NCBI GenBank assembly: GCA_963710975.1 | Contig: CAVQCG010000004.1 | Location: forward strand, 434,001-498,000 | Length of the DNA stretch: 64,000 nucleotides | Origin: JBBQXH01 sp963710975 | GTDB lineage: Bacteria > Actinomycetota > Thermoleophilia > Gaiellales > Gaiellaceae | Direction of reading: 5' to 3' | Part shown: piece by piece, positions 49,937 through 58,684 of the stretch | Position numbering within the stretch: position 1 is the stretch's first letter | How the letters are laid out: every line of letters starts with the position of its first letter | Program-made: the position numbers and the translations under genes | The notes under the pieces: model-generated | The model's database searches: none | Seen by the model: the letters and a program-made list of their open reading frames with translations, nothing else | Told to the model about the DNA's origin: nothing

Positions 49937-51090
49937 ATGGATTCCGCGGCGCTTGCCAGGATCGAGGCCTCTTTCTTCGCCCGCGCGATCGACGGCATCG
50001 TGCCCGTACGAGCCGGGAAAGCCGGCGGAGGAGGTTCAGCGGGAGCTCGGGCTCTCGCGCGTCGTCAAGCTCGCGTCGAACGAGGGGCCATTCGGGCCGT
50101 TCCCCGATCGCGCTCGAAGCGCTCCGGCGCGGGGCGGCGGAGCTCAATCGCTACCCGGACGGGGGCTTCTACCGGCTCCGGGCGGCGCTCGCCGAGCGGC
50201 ATGGAGTGGAGCCCGAGTCCGTCGCACCCGCCGCCGGCGCCGACGGCGTCGTTCTCTATCTCTCGCTCGCCTGCCTCGATCCGGGCGACGAGATCGTGTG
50301 CGGTTGGCCGTCGTTCCCAAGCTATGTGCTCGACGCGATGAAGGTCGGCGCGCGTGCCGTTCGGGTGCCGCTCATCGACGACTTCTACGACCTCGACAGC
50401 CTCCTCGGGGCCGTGACCGAGCGCACGAAGCTGGTGTATCTCTGCAATCCGAACAACCCGACCGGGACGATGGTCGACGCGGGCCGACGATCGATGCGTA
50501 CTTCGAACGCGTTCCCGGCCACGTGCTGACGGTCGCTCGACGAGGCGTACTTCGAGTACATCGAGGATCCCGGCTATCCAGACGGGATCGAGGAGTACCT
50601 GAAGGCTGGTCAGCGGTGCATGGTCCTTCGGACGTTCTCGAAGATCTACGGATTGGCGGGGCTCCGGGTCGGGGTACGGCGTCGGTCCGGAGGACGTCGT
50701 CGACCGCGATCCGGAAGGTGCAGAACGCCTTCGACGTCACCCAGCCCGCACAGGATGCGGCGCTCGTGAGCCTGGCGGACGGCGCCGAGCTCGAGCGTCG
50801 CCGTCGTGCGAATGCAGCGGGTCGCGTGCAGCTCGTCTCCGGGCTCGAGGCCATCGGGCTTCGTCCGGCGACCCCCGCCGTCGCCAACTTCGTCTACGTG
50901 GAGACCGGGTCGGAAGACGCGCGCACCGCTGTTTCAGGCTCTGCTGAGCGAGGGGGTCATCGTCAGGCCGCTCGCCGGCTTCGGCGCCCCCGGGGCGGTC
51001 AGGATCACGGTCGGGACGTCCGAGGAGAACGAGATATGCCTCGAGGCTCTCGGCCGGGTGCTGGAGAGCATCCGTGCGACCCCGACGTAG
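49937..51090 (+). pseudogene. hisC: Histidinol-phosphate aminotransferase-type PLP enzyme, multiple frameshifts
   Basis: About 383 residues expected. In order, across frames: LARIEASFFARAIDGIVP, VVKLASNEGPFGPFP, RYPDGGFYRLRAALAERHGV, GADGVVLYLSLACLDPGDEIV, LCNPNNPTGTMV, LDEAYFEYI, and the PLP-lysine motif RTFSKIYGLAGLRVG, ending with GAPGAVRITVGTSEENEICLEAL. HisC converts imidazole acetol phosphate to histidinol phosphate; related enzymes act on aromatic amino acids. About five indels. As an essential biosynthetic gene it would be an odd target for decay unless a second copy exists. Confidence 0.8.
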
Positions 51091-51106
51091 GTTTGCTACG
51101 TGGCAC

Positions 51107-51135
51107 TTGCATAGTGATGTATTCACGATGATAAA
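51107..51135 (+). promoter_or_regulatory. Probable promoter of meaB
   Basis: TTGCAT (51107-51112), 16-17 bp, TGATAA/GATAAA (51129-51135) in an AT-rich 75-bp gap. GATGT/ACATC arms flank the -10 region. Confidence 0.4.
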
Positions 51136-51165
51136 CATCGGCTCTTCGGTCGCGCTCGAAGCCTG

Positions 51166-52155
51166 ATGCCTCGTGAGTTCACGCTCGAGGAGCTGGTCGC
51201 CGGAGTGAGCAGCGGCGATCGGCGTGCGGTTGCGCGAGCGATCACGCTGGTCGAGAACGGCGACCCGATCGCGTCCAGGCTCGTGCAACGGGTCTACCCG
51301 ACCACCGGGAACGCCTACTCCGTCGGGATCACCGGTGCGCCGGGAGTCGGGAAGTCGAGTCTCGCGGCCGCGATCGTCGGCCACGTGCGAGGCCTGGGCC
51401 AGACGGTCGGAGTGGTCACCGTCGACCCGTCGAGCCCGTTCTCGCGGGGTGCAGTGCTCGGCGACCGGATTCGCCTGAGCGAGCATTTTCTCGACCCGGG
51501 GGTCTTCATTCGCTCGATGGCGACCCGTGGGCATCTGGGCGGCGTCGCCGAGGCGACCTTGCAGGCCGCGTTGCTTCTCGACGCATCCGGCAAGGATCTG
51601 ATCCTGCTCGAGACGGTTGGAACCGGGCAGAGCGAGATCGAGATCGCTCAGGTTGCTGACACCGTCGCTCTCGTCCTGATGCCGGGATCGGGGGACTCGG
51701 TGCAGGCTCTCAAGGCGGGTGTCATGGAGATTCCCGATGTCATCGCCATCAACAAGTCCGACCAGCCCATGGCAAAGACGATGCTGCGCGACGTACGCGC
51801 CGTGCTCGCGCTGACACCGACCAGAGAGTGGTCGCCTCCGATCGTCCTGACGGAGGCGATCACGGGCGTGGGGATCGAGGAGCTCTGGGCTGCGCTCGAG
51901 TCGCACCGGGCGTTTCTCGACGAGGCCGGACGCCTTGCGAATCGGCGTGCCAGAAGCCTCTCAGCTGAGGTCTTCGCTCTTGCGAGCGGCCGTGCACGGG
52001 GGCATCTCGAGCGGGCAGTGGCGGATGACCCGGAGCTTCGACGCATCCTCAGGGCGGTCGAGCGTAGGGAACTCGACCCCCTGACGGCTGTCGGTGAGAT
52101 CCTCGAGCGAGTCTTCCGGATCGAATCCAATGGTCGATCGTCCGACGACAGCTGA
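51166..52155 (+). CDS. meaB: Methylmalonyl-CoA mutase-associated GTPase MeaB (ArgK family)
   Basis: 329 residues. G1 GITGAPGVGKSSLAAAI, a GTGQSE-containing G3 region (LLETVGTGQSEIEIAQVAD), and NKSD (G4). The N-terminal helical segment TLEELVAGVSSGDRRAVARAITLVENGD is typical of MeaB. MeaB gates adenosylcobalamin delivery to methylmalonyl-CoA mutase and protects it. The mutase genes are not in the window. It overlaps ilvA by 26 bp. Confidence 0.94.
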   Translation: MPREFTLEELVAGVSSGDRRAVARAITLVENGDPIASRLVQRVYPTTGNAYSVGITGAPGVGKSSLAAAIVGHVRGLGQTVGVVTVDPSSPFSRGAVLGDRIRLSEHFLDPGVFIRSMATRGHLGGVAEATLQAALLLDASGKDLILLETVGTGQSEIEIAQVADTVALVLMPGSGDSVQALKAGVMEIPDVIAINKSDQPMAKTMLRDVRAVLALTPTREWSPPIVLTEAITGVGIEELWAALESHRAFLDEAGRLANRRARSLSAEVFALASGRARGHLERAVADDPELRRILRAVERRELDPLTAVGEILERVFRIESNGRSSDDS

Positions 52156-53321
52156 CATCCAGGCGGCACGCGCGCTGCTCGCGGGGGTCGCTCGTCAGAC
52201 GCCAGTCCAGCGTTCGGAGACGCTCTCCCGCCTGACGGGGAGGCCTGTCTACCTGAAGGCGGAGAATCTCCAACGAACGGGATCGTTCAAGGTGCGTGGG
52301 GCGGTGACGAAGATCTCGTCGCTCGACGCGGGGCAGCGCGCCGCCGGGGTGATCGCGGCAAGCGCAGGGAACCACGGCCAGGCGGTTGCCTGGGCCGCCC
52401 GCGAAGCCGGAATCCGGGCAACCGTGTTCATGCCCGAGAATCCGGCGCTGGCCAAGGCCGACGCGACACGCGACTACGGCGCCGACGTCGTGCTGGTCGG
52501 TGAACTGCTCGACGACTCGCTTGTCGCAGCGCGGGCACGCGCCGAGGAGACGGGCGCCGTGATCGTGCATCCGTTCGACGATCCGGCAGTCGTTGCCGGC
52601 CAGGGGACGTTGGGCCTCGAGCTGGACGAGCAACTACCCGACGTCGAGGTCGTCCTGGTTCCGGTGGGCGGAGGAGGGCTTGCGTCAGGAATCGCTCTCG
52701 GATTCGGCGAGATGCGGCCGTCCGTGAAGCTCGTCGGTGTCCAGGCCGAGCGCTGTGCGCCGTATGCCGGAGGCACGGTTCTCGGACCGACCATCGCGGA
52801 CGGGATCGCTGTGAAGCACCCGGGCACGCTCACCCGCCCGATCCTCGAGGAGCGCCTCGAGGCGGTCGAGACGGTGTCGGACGAGGAGATCGCGCAGGCC
52901 ATCGTGCTGCTGCTCGAACGCGCGAAGCTCGTCGTCGAGGGTGCGGGCGCAGCGCCCGTGGCGGCTCTGCTGAGCGGGAAGGTTCCAGGCCACGGGGCCG
53001 GCCTGCGTGGTGCTGTCCGGCGGGAACATCGACGCGAGTCTTCTGACCGAGGTGACCAGATACGCACTCACCCGGGCCGGTCGTCACCTGGTCGTGCGGA
53101 CGCGCGTCGCGGATCGTCCCGGACAGCTCGGACGGCTTCTGACCCGGCTCGCAGCAGAAAGCGTCAACGTCCTCGAGGTCACCCACGAGCGCGAGGGCAT
53201 GGACCTCCCGATGGGCGACACGGGCATCGGGCTGATCCTTCTCACTCGCGGCGAGGAGCACTGCCGGGAGTTGCTCGGGCTGATGGCCGAGTGGGGCTAT
53301 CCGGCCGAGCGGGTCACCTGA
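52130..53321 (+). CDS. ilvA: Threonine dehydratase, one frameshift
   Basis: About 396 residues when repaired. PLP domain: AENLQRTGSFKVRGAVTKI (Schiff-base Lys in SFKVRG), ASAGNHGQAVAWAAR, PVGGGGLASGIALGFGEM. The C-terminal ACT-type regulatory part (VVRTRVADRPGQLGRLLTRL) lies one frame over; removing one G near 52997 restores SGKVPGHGPACVVLSGGNID. It deaminates threonine to 2-oxobutyrate. That product can become propionyl-CoA, which suits the neighbouring meaB. Confidence 0.9.
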
Positions 53322-53629
53322 CGCCAACCTGGAGCGCTGCGCGGTCGGTCGCCGATGCGAAAGCGATCCGCACGATCGCCGGTCGATCGGGGCAGCGTTT
53401 CAGGAAGGGGTCAGACCCCTTTCGGGACGCCTGCGAGCTGGCGCTCTTCGGGCACGGTTTTGGCACAAAGCGCTTAGATCTCGTCACGAAGTGGTCAGGC
53501 TGGGATGCGGCCGAGGGGCGGACGGGTTTCCGGACAGGAAGATCGCGCAGGGTTTGGCGATCGACATGGGGAGCGGCGGACACACTTCCGACACGGTTCT
53601 GGGGACGGCGGCGGAACGCGGGATGGGCG
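53322..53629. other. 308-bp non-coding gap
   Basis: No gene is supported here: open frames are short and unlike their neighbours in composition. It lies between the convergent stops of ilvA and an acyl-CoA dehydrogenase gene and contains one REP-like palindrome. No tRNA or small RNA could be recognised. Confidence 0.6.
53405..53421. repeat. REP-like palindrome AAGGGGTC-A-GACCCCTT
   Basis: A perfect 8-bp palindrome around one central A, followed by TTC. GGGGTCAGACCCC-type palindromes recur in many bacterial genomes, often near REP-associated tyrosine transposase genes; that association is from memory and no such gene is present here. It could also terminate transcription from the left. Confidence 0.5.
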
Positions 53630-54775
53630 TCAGAAGCCGAGATGGCGGGCGATCACCAGACGCTGAACCTCGTTCGTTCCCTCGCCGATCTCGAGCACCT
53701 TCTGGTCACGGTAGAAACGAGCGATCGCGGATTCCTCCATGTACCCGTAACCACCGTGAAGCTCGAGCGCATCGCTCACCACCCGGTGTGAGAGCTCGCC
53801 CGTGAAGAGCTTCGCCATCGCCGCCTCGAGCGCGTAGGGGCGACCCTGATCCTTCAGCCAGGCCGCGCGATAGACGAGCCCTCGTGCAGCGTCGATCTCG
53901 GTCGCCATGTCCGCCAGCTTGAACTGGACCGCCTGAAACCGGCCGATCGGTCGTCCGAACTGCTCTCGCTCCCGTGCATGCTTCGAGGCGAGCTCGTAAG
54001 CACCCTGGGCGAGACCGAGTCCCATCGCAGCGACCGAGATCCGCCCGCCGTCGAGGATCTCCAGGAACTGCTTGAGACCCGCGCCGCGGTCACCGAGGAG
54101 GTGATCCTCCGGAACCGCACAGTCCTCGAACGAGAGCACGCGCGTGTCGGACGCGTGCCAGCCGAGCTTCCGCATGGGCGGCGAGATCTCATACCCAGTC
54201 GTCCCGTTCGGGATGACCAGGTTCGAGATCTCCGGCCGCCCGTCGCGCTCACCCGTCACAGCGGTGATCGTGACGAGGGCCGTGAGCGTCGTCCCCGCGT
54301 TCGTGATGAAGATCTTCGAGCCGTTCACGATCCACTTGCCGCCGCGAAGCTCCGCCCGCGTTCGGGTCGCCCCGGCATCCGAGCCCGCCCCCGGCTCGGT
54401 CAGGCCGAACGCGGCCAGTCTCCGGCCTGAGGCGAGGTCGGGAAGCCAGCGTGCTCGCTGCTCGTCGGTCCCGAAGACGTGGATCGGCATTGCTCCGAGC
54501 GATGTGTGCGCGGCGACCGTAATGGCGACCGAGGAGTCGACGCGCGCGAGCTCCTCGATGGCGATCGCATACGAGAGCGTGTCAGCGCCCGCTCCGCCGG
54601 CCTCTTCGGGAAACGGGATCCCCATCAGGCCGAGCTCCGCGAGGCCGGCCACGATCTCGTACGGGAACCGGTGCTCGCGGTCGAGCTCCTCTGCGACGGG
54701 AGCGATGCGCTCTTCGGCGAACGCTCGCACCGTCCGGCGGAGAAGCTCCCGCTCCTCGCCGATGTCCAGGTTCAT
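53630..54775 (-). CDS. Acyl-CoA dehydrogenase
   Basis: 381 residues, intact. N-terminal DIGEERELLRRTVRAFAEERIAPVAEELD, LTEPGAGSDAGATRTRAEL, GSKIFITNAG, RKLGWHASDTRVLSFEDCAVP, then LHGGYGYMEESAIARFYRDQKVLEIGEGTNEVQRLVIARHLGF with the catalytic Glu in EGTNE. This class includes short- and branched-chain members. ATG overlaps the stop of the aminopeptidase gene (ATGA), so the two are co-translated, an unexpected pairing. It resembles the gene at 27843 but is a separate lineage. Confidence 0.94.
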   Translation of the reverse strand: MNLDIGEERELLRRTVRAFAEERIAPVAEELDREHRFPYEIVAGLAELGLMGIPFPEEAGGAGADTLSYAIAIEELARVDSSVAITVAAHTSLGAMPIHVFGTDEQRARWLPDLASGRRLAAFGLTEPGAGSDAGATRTRAELRGGKWIVNGSKIFITNAGTTLTALVTITAVTGERDGRPEISNLVIPNGTTGYEISPPMRKLGWHASDTRVLSFEDCAVPEDHLLGDRGAGLKQFLEILDGGRISVAAMGLGLAQGAYELASKHAREREQFGRPIGRFQAVQFKLADMATEIDAARGLVYRAAWLKDQGRPYALEAAMAKLFTGELSHRVVSDALELHGGYGYMEESAIARFYRDQKVLEIGEGTNEVQRLVIARHLGF

Positions 54776-56289
54776 GGGGCGTGGGCCAGGCGCTCGGCGA
54801 GAGCGGCGATCAGCCGGACGCCGTAGCCCGTCGCACCTTTCGCCGTGTAGTAGTCGCCGCGGCTTCGCTCCAGGTAGCCGGTGCCGGCGATGTCGAGGTG
54901 CGCCCACGGGCCTTCGCCTGCGAACTCCTGGAGGAATCGCGCCGCGTAGATCGGCCCGGCCTGGCGCAGGTCTGACGAGTTCTTCATGTCCGCGTAGATC
55001 GACTTGATGTAGCGCGCGTACGTCTCGTGGAGGGGCAGCACCCAGGCGTGGTCACCGCTCGCTTCTGCGGCACCCTGGATCTGGCCGAGCCAGTCCTGGT
55101 CGTTGCCCATCAGGCCGGCGTAGAAGTCTCCGAGCGCGACGACGACCGCGCCGGTGAGCGTCGCCATGTCGAGGATGTGCGTCGCACCGCGTCGGCGAGC
55201 ATCCACGAGGGCGTCGGCCAGCACGAGGCGCCCCTCGGCGTCGGTGTTCGTGATCTCGATCGTCTTCCCGTTCAGGGCTGTGACGATGTCGCCGGGGCGA
55301 TAGGCGCGGCCGCCCGGCATGTTCTCGGTCGCCGGAACGACGGCGACGACGCGAAGCGGCAGGCCAAGCGCGGCAGTCGCCGCGACGCCCGTGAGGACAG
55401 CCGCTCCACCTGCCATGTCCGACTTCATCTCGTCCATCCGGCCTGACGGCTTCAGCGAGATGCCACCCGTGTCGAAGGTGATTGCCTTCCCGACAAGGCC
55501 GAGCCGCATGTCGTCGCGTGCGCCGGGAGGGTCGTAGTCGAGGACGATCAGGCGCGGCTCGGTTGCGCTGGCCTGGGCGACGGCGGCGAACGCCCCCATC
55601 CCGGCGCCGATGATCTCCTGCGGGCCGAGGATCTCGCAGCGGAGATGGGGAAGGCCAGCGGCGATCTCCGTGGCGGACTCGGCTAGCCGCTTCGGAGTCA
55701 GCTCGTTCGCGGGCATGTCGACGAGATCCCGGCAGCGGTTCGTCCATTCGGCGACGGCATGTGCGCTCGTCGCGGCTGCCGCGACCGCGCTTCCACCGGG
55801 CCCGCAGAGGACGAGGCGTGTCAGCGCGCCAGGCCGCTCGCCATGTGTCTTCCAGGCGCCCGGATCGTACGTAGCGAGCACCGTTCCGTCCACGACAGCC
55901 CGAGCCTGTTCGACGAGGTCGAGCGAGATGCCGCCGTCGATCGCCCAGGCGATCGTTCCGCCTCCGATTCCGGCTGCACGAGCCGCAACACGTGCGGCCG
56001 CGGTTCGGAGTGCATCGGCGTCGAACTCCTCGGCCTTGCCGACGCCCGCCGCCACGACGCGGTGTGCGCCAAGCTCGCCGAGGGTGTGCACGAGGGTGAC
56101 GCTTCCTGTGGCGGCCTTCAGCTCACCGTCGGCGATCAGGTGGGCCAGGCGACCGCCCAGCGAGACGTCGACGTCGACGCCTGCGGGCGACAGTCGACCC
56201 GGCTCGCTGACGGGGAGGGCGAGGAAATCAGCTTCGACCTGTGCCAGAGGCGTGTCGTCAGTGGTGACATGGAGCGGTTCCCTGCGCAT
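54772..56289 (-). CDS. pepA: Leucyl aminopeptidase (M17)
   Basis: 505 residues. The N-terminal domain is variable; the C-terminal catalytic domain has VGKAITFDTGGISLKPSGRMDEMKSDMAGG (metal-binding Lys and Asp) and the signature NTDAEGRL with active-site Arg, followed by DMATLTGAVVVALGDFYAGLMGN. It removes N-terminal residues from peptides as a di-metal hexamer. The ATG at 56289 is chosen; the frame is open further upstream. Its -10 (TAACCT, 56309-56304) overlaps that of the divergent small gene. Confidence 0.93.
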   Translation of the reverse strand: MRREPLHVTTDDTPLAQVEADFLALPVSEPGRLSPAGVDVDVSLGGRLAHLIADGELKAATGSVTLVHTLGELGAHRVVAAGVGKAEEFDADALRTAAARVAARAAGIGGGTIAWAIDGGISLDLVEQARAVVDGTVLATYDPGAWKTHGERPGALTRLVLCGPGGSAVAAAATSAHAVAEWTNRCRDLVDMPANELTPKRLAESATEIAAGLPHLRCEILGPQEIIGAGMGAFAAVAQASATEPRLIVLDYDPPGARDDMRLGLVGKAITFDTGGISLKPSGRMDEMKSDMAGGAAVLTGVAATAALGLPLRVVAVVPATENMPGGRAYRPGDIVTALNGKTIEITNTDAEGRLVLADALVDARRRGATHILDMATLTGAVVVALGDFYAGLMGNDQDWLGQIQGAAEASGDHAWVLPLHETYARYIKSIYADMKNSSDLRQAGPIYAARFLQEFAGEGPWAHLDIAGTGYLERSRGDYYTAKGATGYGVRLIAALAERLAHAP

Positions 56290-56303
56290 CGTGTCCGGTG
56301 GGC

Positions 56304-56313
56304 AGGTTACCCT
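56304..56313. promoter_or_regulatory. Overlapping divergent -10 elements (pepA / small gene)
   Basis: AGGTTACCCT holds TAACCT on the minus strand (56309-56304) and TACCCT on the plus strand (56308-56313), sharing TA at 56308-56309. Predicted leaders are about 7 nt for pepA and 4 nt for the small gene. Confidence 0.55.
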
Positions 56314-56323
56314 GACCCTTGCG

Positions 56324-56521
56324 ATGAGCGAGCAGTCGACCCCTGCCGTCGAAGACCTCCAGAGGAGCCTGAACGAGCTCCTGCGCGAGCGTGAGGAACT
56401 TCGTGCCGCAGCCGCCGACCGCGCCGACCTGGAGCGAAACCGCCTCGCCATCGTGCGCGCGCAGTGGGACCTCTCCCGAGCGCTGATCGCGCGCTACAGC
56501 CCGAGCTTCCAGGCCGCCTAG
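56324..56521 (+). CDS. Small coiled-coil protein, 65 residues
   Basis: SEQSTPAVEDLQRSLNELLREREELRAAAADRADLERNRLAIVRAQWDLSRALIARYSPSF: strongly helical with heptad spacing, no cysteines or membrane segment. The ATG lies just after an overlapping divergent -10, and the frame ends 31 bp before the MFS gene start. No family recognised; a small structural or adaptor protein is possible. Confidence 0.6.
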   Translation: MSEQSTPAVEDLQRSLNELLREREELRAAAADRADLERNRLAIVRAQWDLSRALIARYSPSFQAA

Positions 56522-56540
56522 CCGGCCCCAACTTCGCCGT

Positions 56541-56552
56541 TATCCTGGATCG
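56541..56552 (+). promoter_or_regulatory. Leaderless promoter of the MFS gene
   Basis: TATCCT (56541-56546), 6 nt, GTG at 56553. Confidence 0.6.
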
Positions 56553-57746
56553 GTGAGCGTCGGCGTCGATCGAAGGGCGATGACGAGCCTGTCCACGGGC
56601 CACCTCGCGGCCGACCTCGCCCAGGGATCCGTCCCCGCACTCCTCGTCTTCCTCACACCGAAGCTCGACCTCTCGTACACGCTCGCTGCGGCCGTCGTCC
56701 TCGTCGCCACCTTCGCCTCCTCGATCGTCCAACCGGCGTTCGGCCTCTGGTCCGACAATCGCGGGGCGATGTGGCTGCTGCCGACCGGCATCGCCCTGGC
56801 CGGAGTCGGCATTGCGCTCGCGGCCGTCTCGCCCACCTATCCGCTTCTCCTGCTCGCGGTTCTCGTCTCGAGCCTCGGCGTGGCCGCATTCCACCCGGAG
56901 GGGATGAAATTCGCGAGCTTCGTGAGCGGCTCGAGGCGCGCCAGCGGCATGGCCGTCTTCACCGTCGGCGGCAACCTGGGGTTCGCGCTCGGCCCGATCG
57001 TCGCGTCCTCTCTCATCCTCGCCCTGGGCCTCGAGGGCGGTCTCCTGATGGCCATTCCGGGAATCGTGGTCGCCGCCCTTCTCCTGTCCCAGGCGGGCTA
57101 CATCCGCCGGTTCATACCGGCCGGGGGCCGGCGGCTGTGGCACGACGAGGAGGAGGATCACCCGCGCGCGTTCGCGTTGCTCCTGGGCGTGATCGCGCTG
57201 CGAAGCATCGCCCACTACGGGCTGTTCACGTTCGTGCCGCTCTGGGAGGTTTCCCAGGGCGCGAGCGACCAGTGGGGAACGCGGCTGCTGTCGCTGTTTC
57301 TCCTCGGAGGTGTGATCGGCGCGCTGCTCGGCGGGCAGCTCGCAGACCGCTTCGGGTGCAAGCCGGTGATCGTGGGGAGCTACGCCGTGTCCGTTCCCCT
57401 GATCCTCGTGTACATCCTCGTTGGAGGCGTTGCCGGTGACGTCGCGCTCGTCGCGGCCGGCGCTGCGGTGATCGGCACGTTCGGCGTGACAGTCGTCCTC
57501 AGCCAGGAGTACATGCCGAGCAGGATCGGGATGGCGTCCGGGCTCTCGGTCGGTCTTGCAATCGGTCTCGGAGGCATCTTCGCCGTCGCGCTGGGGGGCG
57601 TCGCCGACTCGATCGACCTCGAGACGGCCCTCGTCGTGACGGCGGTCGGCCCGGCGCTGGGCGCGGTGCTCGCGCTCTGGCTACCGCGCCGCCGGCGGGC
57701 GCGGGTGGTAGAACCTGCGGCGACATCCGCGGCACCCACGACCTAG
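56553..57746 (+). CDS. MFS transporter, fosmidomycin-resistance (Fsr)-like
   Basis: 397 residues with about 12 hydrophobic segments. The loop with AAFHPEGMKFASFVSGSRRASGMAVFTVGGNLGFALGP closely follows the Fsr subgroup (HPEG and VGGNxGxxLGP). GGQLADRFGCKPVIVGSY is the second-half loop 8-9 motif. Fsr-like proteins export small molecules by proton antiport; the natural substrate cannot be given. Followed 11 bp later by an SCP2 gene. Confidence 0.85.
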   Translation: MSVGVDRRAMTSLSTGHLAADLAQGSVPALLVFLTPKLDLSYTLAAAVVLVATFASSIVQPAFGLWSDNRGAMWLLPTGIALAGVGIALAAVSPTYPLLLLAVLVSSLGVAAFHPEGMKFASFVSGSRRASGMAVFTVGGNLGFALGPIVASSLILALGLEGGLLMAIPGIVVAALLLSQAGYIRRFIPAGGRRLWHDEEEDHPRAFALLLGVIALRSIAHYGLFTFVPLWEVSQGASDQWGTRLLSLFLLGGVIGALLGGQLADRFGCKPVIVGSYAVSVPLILVYILVGGVAGDVALVAAGAAVIGTFGVTVVLSQEYMPSRIGMASGLSVGLAIGLGGIFAVALGGVADSIDLETALVVTAVGPALGAVLALWLPRRRRARVVEPAATSAAPTT

Positions 57747-57757
57747 GAGCGCACCAG

Positions 57758-58069
57758 ATGGCCGAAAGCGCACGTGAGTTCTTCGAAGGGCTCGAAGGCC
57801 GGATCGATCCGGCCAAGGTGGCAGGTCAGACCGTCTCCTACCGGTTCGACATCGAGGGAGAGGGAAGCTGGCGCGTGGCCGTCGTCGACGGCGAAGTAAC
57901 GGTCACCGAGGCGACTGATCCGGCTGACTGCATGATCTGGATGAAAGACGAGGTCTTCGCCAAGCTCCGGGCCGGCAAGCAGAACCCGATGACGGCGTTC
58001 ATGACCGGGAAGATCAAGGTCGACGGCGACATGGCGCTCGCGATGAAGCTCAAGGATCTGTTCTTCTGA
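57758..58069 (+). CDS. SCP2 sterol-binding-domain protein
   Basis: 103 residues. It matches the SCP2 pattern: YRFDIEGEGSWRVAVVDGEVTVTEATDPADCMIWMKDEVFAKLRAGKQNPMTAFMTGKIKVDGDMALAMKL. The tunnel-shaped fold binds lipids or acyl-CoA. In actinobacteria such single-domain proteins often accompany beta-oxidation genes, and acyl-CoA dehydrogenase genes occur on both sides here. A Shine-Dalgarno AGGAG precedes the ATG. Confidence 0.9.
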   Translation: MAESAREFFEGLEGRIDPAKVAGQTVSYRFDIEGEGSWRVAVVDGEVTVTEATDPADCMIWMKDEVFAKLRAGKQNPMTAFMTGKIKVDGDMALAMKLKDLFF

Positions 58070-58075
58070 CCCGCG

Positions 58076-58684
58076 TCACGGCGCGAGCCGCTCGATCTGC
58101 CAGCCGTGCTCGAGCCGCGTGTAGCGCACGCGGTCGTGGAGGCGGCTATCGCGGTGCTCCCAGAACTCGATCGTCTCTGGGGTGACCCTGTAGCCGCCCC
58201 AGAACGGCGGCACAGGCGGGTCGCCGTCCGGGAATCGCTTCTCGATCTCCGCGAGACGTCGTTCGAGCTCGGCCCGGGAGGCGATCGGCTCGCTCTGAGG
58301 CGAGGCCCAGGCGCCGAGCCGGCTTCCGAGCGGGCGGCTCGTGAAGTACGCCTCGGACTCTGCCGCCGACACGCGCGAGACCCGACCGGTGACACGCACC
58401 TGACGGCCGAACGGCTCCCAGTAGAAGACGAGCGCTGCGTGCGTGTTCGCCTCGAGTTCGTGCGCCTTTCGGCTCTCATAGTTCGTGAAGAAGGCGAATC
58501 CTCGCTCGTCGAGTCCACGGAGCAGGACGACCCGTGCCGACGGCAGCGCCTCGGGCGTCGCGGTCGCAACGACCATCGCCTCGGCGTTCGGAATCCCGCT
58601 ATCGCGAGCTGCTCCGAGCCACGACCGGAACTGAGCGATCGGATCCAGGTCGACCGACCGCTCGTCGAGTCCGTTGCCTGTCAT
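58076..58684 (-). CDS. pdxH: Pyridoxamine 5'-phosphate oxidase
   Basis: 202 residues. FMN/PLP motifs: ARVVLLRGLDERGFAFFTNYESRKAHELEANTHAALVFYWEPFGRQVRVTGRV, YFTSRPLGSRLGAWAS, PPFWGGYRVTPETIEFWEHRDSRLHDRVRY and the usual ending WQIERLAP. It oxidises PNP or PMP to PLP, the cofactor of several enzymes nearby. The start overlaps the phosphotransferase stop (ATGA). N-terminal DLDPIAQFRSWL is typical. Confidence 0.96.
   Translation of the reverse strand: MTGNGLDERSVDLDPIAQFRSWLGAARDSGIPNAEAMVVATATPEALPSARVVLLRGLDERGFAFFTNYESRKAHELEANTHAALVFYWEPFGRQVRVTGRVSRVSAAESEAYFTSRPLGSRLGAWASPQSEPIASRAELERRLAEIEKRFPDGDPPVPPFWGGYRVTPETIEFWEHRDSRLHDRVRYTRLEHGWQIERLAP

Noticed and set aside
53322..53629. tRNA or small RNA gene in the ilvA-acyl-CoA dehydrogenase gap
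   Set aside because: No cloverleaf, T-loop or CCA-end pattern could be found; only the short palindrome is structured.
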